A DNA stretch of 64,000 nucleotides from positions 185 through 64,184 of the forward strand of contig NZ_KB903227.1 in NCBI RefSeq assembly GCF_000379625.1, in the 5' to 3' direction. This document shows, piece after piece, positions 1 through 8,421 of this stretch (within the stretch, counting starts at the first letter, position 1; every line of letters starts with the position of its first letter). A program made the position numbers and the translations under genes. Origin of the DNA: Actinomycetospora chiangmaiensis DSM 45062 (lineage in GTDB: Bacteria > Actinomycetota > Actinomycetes > Mycobacteriales > Pseudonocardiaceae). A model generated the notes under the pieces. That model was not told the origin of the DNA and searched no databases. It saw only the letters and a program-made list of their open reading frames with translations.

Positions 1-200
1 ACGGCGTCGTCATGGTCGCCCGCCAACGGCTGCGCATCGGCCGAGCGCACGCCGGCAAGACCATCACCGTCATCGCCGAGGACACCAGCTTCCGCGTCCT
101 CGACGGAGACCGCGAACTCAGCAGCTTCGCCCGCGACCCCAGCAAGCCCCTCACCCGCTTCAAGGCATGGTCACACGCTCCCACGACAAGCATGTCCTGA
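1..200 (+). mobile_element. IS481-family transposase, 3' end only
   Basis: The reading frame is already open at the left edge and ends at a TGA at 198-200. The residues MVARQRLRIGRAHAG, followed by VIAEDTSFRVLDGDREL, match the C-terminal end of IS481-type (rve-integrase) transposases as I know the family: a small beta-strand domain after the DDE core. The DDE catalytic part lies outside the window, so I cannot say whether the copy is intact. No terminal inverted repeat is evident just after the stop. It sits beside a broken DUF429 gene and a restriction operon, as expected for an accessory island. Confidence 0.7.
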
Positions 201-210
201 CGACAATCCG

Positions 211-606
211 TCAACCATGTCCCGAGACCGCACACATCAGCCGCGCCCACCGCACGGCGACCTGGCCCATCAGGCTCCCCTTGACTGGCTGGGGCCGGAG
301 GCCCGGGTCACGCCGAATCGCCAGCTCGGTGCGGCGGAAACAGCAGATCGTCGCCCGCGGCGTCGTAGGCCTCCGGCCATCGCTCTGTCCTGTTTGCGGT
401 GACCGCTCGCACAAACGAGTCGGGCCATCCGAACGGGCAGTCGACGCCAACGCGGTCCGCGCCCCGGAGCGCAGCGAGAACGGCCGGATCGGTGCCTGTT
501 CCGAACTCAGCAGATGCCCGACCGGGCGTGCCAGGTGAGCTCGCAGATGGACGTCCGCGGGCCCTGCGCTGCGATGTCGATCCCAACGATGACGGCCGTA
601 CGGCGC
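211..606 (-). pseudogene. DUF429 family relic, at least two frameshifts
   Basis: Three minus-strand frames carry consecutive pieces of one DUF429-type protein. The first reads VIVGIDIAAQGPRTSICELTW and hits a stop near 508. The second (within 308-586) reads AALRGADRVGVDCPFGWPDSF and continues to about 350. The third (to the stop at 211) reads CFRRTELAIRRDPGLRPQ then LMGQVAVRWARLMCAV. In the intact family these occur in this order in one frame, with a conserved GIDxAAQ start and an F-RRTD/E motif. No start codon lies in frame upstream of VIVGID and the C-terminal half is missing, so the gene is dead. It abuts the hsdR stop codon at 607. The function of the family is poorly known. Confidence 0.75.
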
Positions 607-3600
607 TCAGGCGGCGTCGACGGGCTGGGCGTGCTTGGTGATGTCGTGGAGGATGTCGACGATCACCTCGACGTCGTTCTCGGGGAAGAAGCTGTCGATC
701 CCGTCGGCGCCCTGATCGATGTATGGGGTTTCGAACAGTCGACCGGGCTCCATGAGCCCGCTTGCTGTGAGTTCGTCGACGATCATGTTGACGAATCGGA
801 TCTGGTCGAGGGTGAACCGGGTGTCGTCGAGGTAGGTGGCGAAGGCCTCGACTGCCGCGCTTCGGTCGAGTCCGACGAGCGACCGGATGAAGCGGCCAAG
901 GCCGTGCGCTTGTTCGACGGCCGTGTCAATGTCGGTCTGCTCCCCCGCACCGCTGGCCACCAGCATCGCCTCCAGCTGCTCGAGGTCCAAAGGCGTCAGC
1001 TGAAGGTTCCGGCGCAGACGCTGGAGGGCCGCATGGTCCTCGTGAGCGCGTAGGTAGGCGGTCGCCTTGGCCCGGAACCGCTCGGGATTCGTGCCCGGTG
1101 TGGTGCCGGGGAGGCTGACCTCGACGGACTGCCCGAGCTCGTCGGTGAAGTCGCTGTAGACGGGATCACGGCGGATCTTGTCGACGAGCCGGACCAGGCC
1201 TCGGACCTTCACCCGGACCTGCTCGAGCATCGGCAGGGTCACGTCGACCCACCACTGGTCGCCCGCGACGTCCTCGAGCAACTCCTGCTGCTGCGCGACC
1301 GACGGGATCGTCGTCTTGCCCAACAGCGCCGAGCAGATCCCCTGGATCGACTCGCGGAGGCGCTCGACGGCGACCGCATCGCCCTCGAGCTGAGCGAGCT
1401 GTCGGCGCAGCACCAGGAGGTCGAAGCGCTTTGCGTCCTCCTCGTCCTTCGTCGCGGACGACGGCAGGCCAGCGAGCTGCTCGACGACGGCACGTGCGTC
1501 GTCGTCGGACAGCGCGCTCCAGGCGTCGCGCTGCGCGAACTTCTCCACCCACGCGCGATGAGGTCGGACGAGGACGTTGTCGAGGCTCATCCCGACGACG
1601 AACTCGTGCAGCGTCGTCGCCGTGCTCTCCCGCAGCGCGCCATCGGCCTTGGTGGCGTCGAGTGCGCGGACCAGCCCGACGCGGTGCTCGACGAGCCGCT
1701 GGGTCAGCGACTTCTGCACCGAGCCCTCGACGCCGGGCAGGTTCTGGTTGAAGTACTCGAGGTTGCCGCAGAAGTCGAAGACCAGGAAGTCGGTCTTGTC
1801 CTGGCCGGGACCGAACAGGTCAGGCCGCAACCGCGTGCCCCGACCGATCATCTGCCAGAACTTGCTCTTCGAGCGGACGGCCTTGAAGAAGACGAGGTTG
1901 ACGACCTCGGGCACGTCGATCCCGGTATCGAGCATGTCGACCGAGATCGCGAGGTGCGGGCCCTTCACGGGGTTCGAGAAGGAGTCGATCAGGTGCTGGG
2001 CGTACGGCGTCCCGTGGGTGATCACGGCGGCGAACTCGCCCGCGTACTGCGGCCACTGCAGGTCGAAGCGCTGCTGGATGAACTCGGCGTGTGCCTGATT
2101 CTTAGCGAACACGATCGTCTTGCCAAGCCGGTCACCGCCGGCGACCTTGTAGCCCCTCTCCATGACCTCGGCGAGGACCTTGTCGACCGTGTCCTCGTTG
2201 AACAGGAACTTGTTGATCTCCTCGGCACCGATCTCGTCGGGAGGATCGTCCTCGCCCCAGTCGAGCGCGTCCCATTGCTCCTTCTCTGCCTCGCTCAACC
2301 CGGCGTAGGTGATGCCGTGGCGCAGGAACTTCGTGCCGATGGCGACGCCTCGTGGCGGCACGAGGTACCCGTCGTCGACGGCCTGCTGGAGGTCGTAAGC
2401 GTCGGTGGGGACTCCGTCCTCGAGGTGGAACAGGTGGTAGGTGTTGTGGTCGACCTCGTCCTTCGGGGTCGCCGTCAGCCCCACGAGCAGCGCGTCGAAC
2501 CACTCGAAGATCGCCCCGTACTTCTGGTAGACCGACCGGTGCGCCTCATCGATCACGACAAGATCGAAGTAGCCCGGGCCGAATCGTCGGAGCCCGCCGT
2601 CAGTGGCATTGATGACGTTGAGCATCGTGGGGTAAGTCGCCACGAACACCCGGCCGTCGGTGACCTTCTCGGTGACGAGGTTGACCGTCGTGGCCGCCGG
2701 CAGGTGGGTCTTGAATGCGTTGACGGCCTGGTTCACCAGAGCGAGCCGATCCGCGAGGAAGAGCACCCGCCGCACCCAGTTCGCCTTGAGCAGCTGGTCG
2801 ACCAGGGCAATCACCGTCCGGGTCTTGCCCGATCCGGTGGCCATGACCAGCAGCGCGTCGCGCTGCTTCTCGTCGAGGGCCTGCCCGACGGCCGCGATGG
2901 CCTTGCGCTGGTAGGGACGCTCGACGATCGCGCCGTCGATCGGCGCACCGACGAGCGGCCCCCTCGTCGTGCGGCGCCGAATCATCAGCTCCAGCTCGTC
3001 ACGGGTGAAGAACCCCTGAATCTTGCGCGGCGGGTAGCCACCGACGTCATCCCAGAGCCAGTGCTCATACCCGTTGGTGAAGAACACGACGGGGCGGCGG
3101 CCGAACCTCGCCTCCAGGCAGTCGGCGTAGAGGTCAGCCTGGTGACGCCCCTCGTGGGCGCTCTTCGTCGTGCGCTTGGCCTCGACCACCGCGAGCGGGA
3201 GCCCGTCCTCGCCCCACAGGACGTAGTCGACGAGGCCCTTACCGCTCTCGTTGGGCATCCCTGTGACCTCGTACTCGCGGTCGTGCGGGTTGGCCAGCGG
3301 CCAGCCCGCCTCGGCGAGGAGGACGTCGATGAACAGGTCGCGGGTCTCGGCCTCGGTGTAGTCGTGTTCGTCGACCGTGGTCTTCTTCGTCGCCTGCGCA
3401 GCCTGAATCTGGGCGCGCAGCTCGGCGATCTCGGCAGCCTGCGCCTGGGCGACATCGTCCTTCTCGGCGAGGGCCTTGGCGTGCGCCGCGTCCTGGGCAG
3501 CGAACTTAGCGGCCAACTTAGCGACGTCGTCGCGGCTGAGCGGCGCGGCCTTCGCCGCGAGCGCCGGGTCGAACTGCGCCCGCGTCGGAACCGCGTCCGG

Positions 3601-3975
3601 ATCGGTCGAGTACCGGAACGCCGCCCACACCATCACGTGGTGGAGCTCGCGCAGGACATCCTGGGCGACGCGCGGCGGCATCGACCTGTTCTCGTGCACC
3701 GCAGTGTTGCCGACCTTGCGGATCAGGTTGAGCTTCTGAGTGATGCTTTGGCCAGCCTCCGCGGTGAAGGCACCCTGATTGATCCGCGCCGCCAGGTCGT
3801 CCTTGTACGGCGTCGGCAGGTTCAGCACTCGGTAGAGGTGCCCGACGAGCACCTCAACGGCGCGACGGCTGTAGAAGCAGGCCGCGCTCGGGTCGCTCGC
3901 CATGTACGACTCCGCCCGACGGCAATCACCGGCCATCGACGGCAGCGTCGCCTCGACGAAGTCAAAGTTGCCCAT
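607..3975 (-). CDS. hsdR: Type I restriction enzyme R subunit (HsdR) with N-terminal DUF4145-like domain
   Basis: This 1122-residue protein is the ATP-dependent translocase and nuclease subunit of a type I restriction system. Residues 1-120 resemble DUF4145, a helical module often found in front of HsdR. A short coiled region follows, then the nuclease domain with D250 and the E265-A-K267 triad of a PD-ExK fold. The helicase core has Walker A MATGSGKT at 378-385 and DEAH at 476-479, and the C terminus fits the EcoEI R_C type. All key residues are present and the length is normal for this subclass. It is the third gene of hsdM-hsdS-hsdR; its ATG overlaps the hsdS stop as TAATG, implying translational coupling. 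Confidence 0.95.
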   Translation of the reverse strand: MGNFDFVEATLPSMAGDCRRAESYMASDPSAACFYSRRAVEVLVGHLYRVLNLPTPYKDDLAARINQGAFTAEAGQSITQKLNLIRKVGNTAVHENRSMPPRVAQDVLRELHHVMVWAAFRYSTDPDAVPTRAQFDPALAAKAAPLSRDDVAKLAAKFAAQDAAHAKALAEKDDVAQAQAAEIAELRAQIQAAQATKKTTVDEHDYTEAETRDLFIDVLLAEAGWPLANPHDREYEVTGMPNESGKGLVDYVLWGEDGLPLAVVEAKRTTKSAHEGRHQADLYADCLEARFGRRPVVFFTNGYEHWLWDDVGGYPPRKIQGFFTRDELELMIRRRTTRGPLVGAPIDGAIVERPYQRKAIAAVGQALDEKQRDALLVMATGSGKTRTVIALVDQLLKANWVRRVLFLADRLALVNQAVNAFKTHLPAATTVNLVTEKVTDGRVFVATYPTMLNVINATDGGLRRFGPGYFDLVVIDEAHRSVYQKYGAIFEWFDALLVGLTATPKDEVDHNTYHLFHLEDGVPTDAYDLQQAVDDGYLVPPRGVAIGTKFLRHGITYAGLSEAEKEQWDALDWGEDDPPDEIGAEEINKFLFNEDTVDKVLAEVMERGYKVAGGDRLGKTIVFAKNQAHAEFIQQRFDLQWPQYAGEFAAVITHGTPYAQHLIDSFSNPVKGPHLAISVDMLDTGIDVPEVVNLVFFKAVRSKSKFWQMIGRGTRLRPDLFGPGQDKTDFLVFDFCGNLEYFNQNLPGVEGSVQKSLTQRLVEHRVGLVRALDATKADGALRESTATTLHEFVVGMSLDNVLVRPHRAWVEKFAQRDAWSALSDDDARAVVEQLAGLPSSATKDEEDAKRFDLLVLRRQLAQLEGDAVAVERLRESIQGICSALLGKTTIPSVAQQQELLEDVAGDQWWVDVTLPMLEQVRVKVRGLVRLVDKIRRDPVYSDFTDELGQSVEVSLPGTTPGTNPERFRAKATAYLRAHEDHAALQRLRRNLQLTPLDLEQLEAMLVASGAGEQTDIDTAVEQAHGLGRFIRSLVGLDRSAAVEAFATYLDDTRFTLDQIRFVNMIVDELTASGLMEPGRLFETPYIDQGADGIDSFFPENDVEVIVDILHDITKHAQPVDAA

Positions 3976-5108
3976 TAGAGTTCCCCTCGGAACGCCCGCA
4001 CCTCCAGCGAGGAATGAAGCGCCTCGCCCATATCCAACCCTCTATATGCAGCGACTAACCGCATGTCGATCATATTCGCTCGCCGCGCGAACTCTTGCTG
4101 CAGGTCCAGCGGCGGAATTAACACCCGGAACCTCCTCGCTACGCGCTGATAGATGGTTTTGTGAATCGACCCGTCGCTCAAGCTGAGCAGGTGCGACCGA
4201 GACGCCCGAAGGGCCGTCATCAGGTACGTTGAATCGATCTCCGGACCCGGTACCCAGTTGTGAAAATCCTGAGAAGTGGCCATCGGTCGACCTAACTTGG
4301 TCACAAATCCGACCGACGCGGTTCGAGAAAAGCAAACCGTGCCCTCCGGCAACAGAACGGCGGAGGAATTATCGATACCCGCTCTGGTGACCCGAATTTC
4401 GGTGTCGTTAACCGTCTTGCCGTCAAGTCGGCGAATCTCCGGCAACGAGACCCAAGGAATATCACCTTGCCAGTATTCGGGTCGTCCGCGATCCGGGGTG
4501 TGCCCTGTCGCCAACTCAGCGACCTCATCGAGGCGAGTCCACGACCAACCCTGAGAGGTAGGATCCGCCTTGCGATCGGTAACAGCACGGGAGCTTCTCG
4601 GCCCGAACATCTCTCGAAAAATGGAAAGCACGAGGTGTTCAAGGTTTTGGACGACTTCACCCCTTCGAGCAAGGACGACTTCCGACCGGTCTAGAATCTC
4701 GACGATTCGATCTTGCTCCTCGAGACTCATGCGTGGAATATCAATCCTCTTCAGGAACTTGAAGTGGCGAGCGTAGCCTTCACTTGATAGATTTCGCGAT
4801 CTCAAGAAATGATAAATGAACTTCGTCCGAAACCCACTCTTCGCGCGTAGGACCTTTACACCATCAGCGCCCATGGCGAAGGGAAAATCAACAAGCTTCA
4901 ATATTCTAGTATGGTCACCGAACACGATAAGCGCCCCGGGAGTTGCGACCTGACAGCTCATATCGTGAGTGAATCCCGCGACGAGCTGGCGCCCCTGGTC
5001 GACAACTGCCAGAGGCCCTGAAGTTTGAAGATCCGATTTCGGGACCTTCCTATTTCCGCGGGAGACGTCCTCAACGGCGTCCATAAAGGCAACATGTTCG
5101 ACCATCAT
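3975..5108 (-). CDS. hsdS: Type I restriction system specificity subunit (HsdS)
   Basis: A 377-residue DNA target-recognition subunit that directs HsdM and HsdR. The second half is a recognisable target-recognition domain (GWSWTRLDEVAELATGHTP, then GDIPWVSLPEIRR). The middle has the conserved spacer helix SLEEQDRIVEILDRSE with a following helix LEHLVLSIFREMFG. The first recognition domain is short and lacks the usual opening of about 20 residues, so it may be clipped or start earlier than usual. The ATG start overlaps the hsdM stop as ATGA. The gene is clearly richer in A and T than its neighbours (for example around 4740-4860), which suggests it was swapped in from a different background, as is common for hsdS. 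Confidence 0.9.
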   Translation of the reverse strand: MMVEHVAFMDAVEDVSRGNRKVPKSDLQTSGPLAVVDQGRQLVAGFTHDMSCQVATPGALIVFGDHTRILKLVDFPFAMGADGVKVLRAKSGFRTKFIYHFLRSRNLSSEGYARHFKFLKRIDIPRMSLEEQDRIVEILDRSEVVLARRGEVVQNLEHLVLSIFREMFGPRSSRAVTDRKADPTSQGWSWTRLDEVAELATGHTPDRGRPEYWQGDIPWVSLPEIRRLDGKTVNDTEIRVTRAGIDNSSAVLLPEGTVCFSRTASVGFVTKLGRPMATSQDFHNWVPGPEIDSTYLMTALRASRSHLLSLSDGSIHKTIYQRVARRFRVLIPPLDLQQEFARRANMIDMRLVAAYRGLDMGEALHSSLEVRAFRGEL

Positions 5109-6610
5109 GAAAGCAGCGCCCTGAGCTCGGCTAACGCCTTCGCGCTCTCCTCCTCGAGCGTTTCGAGATCGGCGATAATTTGGAGCGGCGGACGATGGTT
5201 GATATTACTGTCTTTGACCTCTCGATAGCGACTGAGTGATAGGTCATAGTCTTGCTCAGCGATGCTAGACTTCGCTACTACGAACGACTGTTCCGTGCGG
5301 TCACGCTCACGTTCTAGGCCGTTCCGCTCGGACCATCGATCCAGAACGTCTGGCAGATCGTCAGACTCGATTGGATTACGCTTGTCGTCGAGCGAGAAGC
5401 CATCGGCGCGAACATCGTAGAACCAGACATCGTCAGTGCCGCCATTATCGGTCTTTGTGAAGAAGAGGATAGCTGTTGAGACCCCTGCGTAAGGGCGAAA
5501 CACGCCAGCAGGAAGCTTCACAACGGCATCAAGCTTCTGATCCTCCACTAGGATGCGACGAATCTCCTTGTGCGCCTTTGAGGCCGTGAACAGTACGCCG
5601 TCCGGGACGATAACTGCCGCCTGACCACCCGGCTCCAGTAGGCGGAGGAACAGCGCAAGGAAGAGCAGCTCTGTCTTCTTGGTCTTGACGACCTGCTGGA
5701 GGTCCTTCGCCGTTGACTCGTAATCGAGCGAGCCGGCGAAGGGCGGGTTGGCCAGGATCAGCGTGTAGCGGCCGGTCTCCTCGCTAGCGCCCTCGGACAG
5801 CGAGTCGCGGTATCGGATGTCGGGCGCGGCGACCCCATGCTGGAGCATGTTCATGCTTCCGATGCGCAGCATGGTCGAGTCGAAGTCGAACCCGTGAAAC
5901 ATCCGGTGATGGAAGTGCTGCCGTTGGCCAGCATCGGTGCCGACCGACGGGTACTTGTCACGGACGTACTCGGCGGCGGAGACGAGGAAGCCAGCCGTTC
6001 CGCACGCCGGGTCGCAGATCGTGTCGCCCACTTGTGGCGCCGTCATCCGCACCATGAGGTCGATGATGTGCCGCGGGGTACGGAACTGGCCGTTGACGCC
6101 AGACGTCGAGAGCTTGGAGAGCAGGTACTCGTAGAGGTCACCGTTTGTGTCCGGCTTGTCGCGCGGAATCGCATCGAGCAGGCCGACAACCTTGTCCAGC
6201 AACGCAGGGCTCTGGATGGTGAACCGGGCGTCGCCCATGAACTCCGAGTAGGTCGAGCCGTCTCCACCGAGCCGGCGTACAAAGGGGTACACCTCATCGG
6301 CCACCCGCTGGTACATCGTCTCGGGGTCGAGCATCTTGAACTCGGTCCACCGGAGGCCCTGCTCGTCGGGAGCGAAGATCGGGTCCTTGACGGGCTCCTT
6401 GGTGACGCGAGCCGTGCGCTCCTTGAGGCGCTGCTCGTGGTCGAGGCGCTGGATGAAGAGCAGGTTGGTGATCTGCTCGATCACCTCCAGCGGGTTGGAG
6501 ATGCCGCCCGACCAGAAGGCGTTCCAGACCCCGTCGATCTTGTTCCGCAGCTCCCCCGTGATCACGGGCACAGCGTAGTAGCTGACCGATCGGCCTTGGG
6601 AGCCCGACAC
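5105..6610 (-). CDS. hsdM: Type I restriction system adenine methyltransferase (HsdM)
   Basis: N6-adenine methyltransferase of 501 residues that protects host DNA and forms the core of the complex. The N-terminal helical domain includes WNAFWSGGISNPLEVIEQIT and LLFIQRLD. The SAM-binding motif DPACGTAGF is at 200-208 and the catalytic NPPF at 288-291. First gene of the operon, followed by hsdS with an ATGA overlap. I use the GTG at 6610; a second GTG in VPVITGELRNKIDG would give a start closer to the usual family N terminus. The last third of the gene (5105-5600) shares the lower GC content of hsdS. A possible promoter lies just upstream at 6665-6693. Confidence 0.95.
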   Translation of the reverse strand: MSGSQGRSVSYYAVPVITGELRNKIDGVWNAFWSGGISNPLEVIEQITNLLFIQRLDHEQRLKERTARVTKEPVKDPIFAPDEQGLRWTEFKMLDPETMYQRVADEVYPFVRRLGGDGSTYSEFMGDARFTIQSPALLDKVVGLLDAIPRDKPDTNGDLYEYLLSKLSTSGVNGQFRTPRHIIDLMVRMTAPQVGDTICDPACGTAGFLVSAAEYVRDKYPSVGTDAGQRQHFHHRMFHGFDFDSTMLRIGSMNMLQHGVAAPDIRYRDSLSEGASEETGRYTLILANPPFAGSLDYESTAKDLQQVVKTKKTELLFLALFLRLLEPGGQAAVIVPDGVLFTASKAHKEIRRILVEDQKLDAVVKLPAGVFRPYAGVSTAILFFTKTDNGGTDDVWFYDVRADGFSLDDKRNPIESDDLPDVLDRWSERNGLERERDRTEQSFVVAKSSIAEQDYDLSLSRYREVKDSNINHRPPLQIIADLETLEEESAKALAELRALLS

Positions 6611-6664
6611 TGCGCCCCGGCCTCGCCAGCGTGGTGATCGACATCAAGCGACCGCTTAGCAGTC

Positions 6665-6693
6665 CGCTTACGTCACAAGATCGACCGTCACAA
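6665..6693 (-). promoter_or_regulatory. Candidate promoter for hsdMSR
   Basis: On the minus strand, TTGTGA (6693-6688) and TAAGCG (6670-6665) are spaced by 17 bases, as in a primary-sigma promoter, and lie about 55 bases upstream of the hsdM GTG. The word TTGTGACG is repeated inside the spacer, which could be an operator. The -10 match is only partial. Confidence 0.35.
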
Positions 6694-6794
6694 CGCCGTA
6701 CGACTGATGATCGACTCCGTGGGGCACCGTCACTGACCAGCGCCGATGCTCACCACAGCCCACGGTGGCGACCGTGAACCCAGTCCACTGGGTT

Positions 6795-6822
6795 CGGGGT
6801 TCGAGTCCCTGACGGCGCACCC
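6795..6822 (+). other. 3' tRNA fragment (Lys-type T arm and acceptor), putative att site
   Basis: CGGGG-TTCGAGT-CCCTG (6795-6811) folds as a five-pair T stem with a standard T loop, followed by ACGGCGC, discriminator A and CC. This is the 3' part of a tRNA with acceptor GCGCCGT, typical of actinobacterial tRNA-Lys as I recall it. No D arm or proper anticodon arm precedes it; upstream is only a small hairpin (GAACCCAG/CTGGGTTC, 6775-6794). Integrases that use tRNA 3' ends leave exactly such a fragment at the far end of the inserted element. A terminator hairpin directly follows, as behind a native tRNA gene. Confidence 0.65.
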
Positions 6823-6828
6823 CGACAT

Positions 6829-6859
6829 GAAGGCCCTGACCGGTGCGGTCAGGGCCTTC
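6829..6859 (+). terminator. Hairpin terminator after the tRNA fragment
   Basis: A perfect 12-bp stem, GAAGGCCCTGAC pairing with GTCAGGGCCTTC, around a 7-base loop. It has no U-tract, which is normal in high-GC actinobacteria. Its place right behind the tRNA 3' end suggests it is the original tRNA terminator. Confidence 0.65.
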
Positions 6860-7030
6860 GTCGTGTCTGCATCTTGTGTACCCCGCCGCTCCCTCCGGGC
6901 GGACGGACGGGTCCGAAACGGACGTCCGACGCAGGTCGGCGCGCTGAGTTCGTCCGGATGCCCGTCGTGCGGGTCCGTCCCCGGGAGCAGGCTGGTCGCG
7001 AACGGGAAGGCGGAGGCACAGGGGGGAACG

Positions 7031-7564
7031 ATGACCACGGAGGACCGGACGGGGCCCGACCTCGGAGCGGTGTTCGACGAGCACGTCGCCGACGAGTTCG
7101 TCGTGCAGGACGTGGCCGCGACGATGGCCACGATGACGCCCGAGCCGACCGTGCTGCACGTGCCGAGCGGCGCCGGCGGCTCCGGGCAGGAGGCCGTGGC
7201 GGCGTTCTACACCGACCACTTCATCGGGCAGTGGCCGGACGACACGGTCATCACCCGGCTGTCGCGCACCGTCGACGCGGAGCGGGTGGTGGACGAGATG
7301 TTCATGACGTTCACCCACGACCGCGTGATCGACGCCTTCCTGCCCGGGGTGGCGCCCACGGGCCGGCCGGTGGAACTGCTGGTCGTGGGCATCATCGGGT
7401 TCCGCGACGGCCTGGTCGACTACGAGCACCTCTACTGGGACCAGGCGTCGTTGCTGGTCCAGATCGGGTTGCTCGACCCGGCGGGGCTGCCGGTGCTGGG
7501 GGTCGAGCAGGCCCGCGCGCTGCGTCCGGCGGCCGTCCGGGTCGGCGCCGAGCTGCCCGGCTGA
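7031..7564 (+). CDS. NTF2-like (SnoaL-type) protein
   Basis: A 177-residue cytosolic protein with the pattern of the NTF2/SnoaL fold: an N-terminal helix (VFDEHVADEFVVQDVAATMATM), the repeated strand pattern TVLHVPSGAGG, the helix QEAVAAFYTDHFIG and a final strand pair VVGIIGFRDGLVDYEHLYWDQASLL. Such proteins are small cyclases, isomerases or ligand binders; nothing here fixes a substrate. The ATG at 7031 is preceded by a G-rich stretch usable as a ribosome site. The DUF4239 gene starts one base after the stop, so the two are very likely cotranscribed. First gene to the right of the tRNA scar. Confidence 0.8.
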   Translation: MTTEDRTGPDLGAVFDEHVADEFVVQDVAATMATMTPEPTVLHVPSGAGGSGQEAVAAFYTDHFIGQWPDDTVITRLSRTVDAERVVDEMFMTFTHDRVIDAFLPGVAPTGRPVELLVVGIIGFRDGLVDYEHLYWDQASLLVQIGLLDPAGLPVLGVEQARALRPAAVRVGAELPG

Positions 7565-7565
7565 C

Positions 7566-8345
7566 ATGTCGGGCTGGCCGATCTGGCTCCTCGGCCTCCT
7601 GCTGGTCGTGGGCATGCCGGCGCTGGTCGTCGTCGGCCAGGGCGGACTGCGGCGGGCCTGGCCCGCGCTGCGCGACGGCGACCACAACGAGGTGGCCGGC
7701 TTCATCATCGCGGTCGTCGGGGTGATCTATGCAGTCCTGCTGGGCTTCGTGGTGATCGTGAGCTGGGAGAACTTCAGCCAGGCCGAGCACGTGGTGGGGC
7801 AGGAGGCCAGCGCGCTGCGCACGATCTACCGCGACAGCGCCGCCTTCCCGCCGCCCGTCCGCGAACGGGTCCACGGCGAGGTGCGGACCTACGCGGCCGC
7901 CGCGGTCGAGAGCGACTGGCCGGCGATGGCCCGCGGCGAGCCGGGCTCGCCCGAGACGGCCCACGCGCTCGACGACATCTCCGAGTACCTGGCCACCATG
8001 CCCGCGACCACCCCGGACGAGCTGCAGTACAAGCAGGTCGAGGCCGATCGCCTGAACGACCTGGTCACGGCCCGCTCGGCGCGCCTGGACTACGTGACCC
8101 AGGGCGTCCCCGGCGTGCTGTGGCTGGCGCTGATCGTGGGCGCCGCCGTGACGATCGGCTTCACCATGATCTTCGGGCTGGGCAGCGCGGTGCTGCACAC
8201 GGTGATGACCGCCAGCCTCGCGGCGCTCATCGGGGTGCTGCTGTTCGTCGCCGTCGCCATCGACCACCCGTTCGCCGGTGGGGTCGCGGTCCATCCCGCG
8301 CCGCTGGAGCGCGTCCTCGACGACTTCGGCGCTCCGCCTCCCTGA
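7566..8345 (+). CDS. DUF4239 (bestrophin-like) membrane protein
   Basis: A 259-residue inner-membrane protein. An N-terminal membrane helix (IWLLGLLLVVGMPALVVV, about 5-23) is followed by the family stretch NEVAGFIIAVVGVIYAVLLGFVVIV (about 43-67) and WENFSQAEHVVGQEASALRTIYRDS. A soluble loop follows, then two C-terminal helices around 180-240. This matches DUF4239, a family distantly related to bestrophin-type channels, whose function is not established. It lies between the NTF2-like gene and the SIR2-like gene on the same strand, 76 bases before the latter. Confidence 0.85.
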   Translation: MSGWPIWLLGLLLVVGMPALVVVGQGGLRRAWPALRDGDHNEVAGFIIAVVGVIYAVLLGFVVIVSWENFSQAEHVVGQEASALRTIYRDSAAFPPPVRERVHGEVRTYAAAAVESDWPAMARGEPGSPETAHALDDISEYLATMPATTPDELQYKQVEADRLNDLVTARSARLDYVTQGVPGVLWLALIVGAAVTIGFTMIFGLGSAVLHTVMTASLAALIGVLLFVAVAIDHPFAGGVAVHPAPLERVLDDFGAPPP

Positions 8346-8421
8346 GGCCGCGCGTCCGTCGGTCGCAGCCGAACCGCCGCGCCGGCGTGGGCCGGCGCCC
8401 ATCCCCCAGGGAGCCCGTCGG

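Noticed and set aside
1558-3978. 806-codon open frame on the plus strand
   Set aside because: Exact antisense of hsdR; long antisense frames are expected at high GC. hsdR carries all known motifs.
6601-6794. Intact tRNA ending at 6822
   Set aside because: No matching GCGCCGT 5' acceptor strand, D arm or anticodon arm within the required distance.
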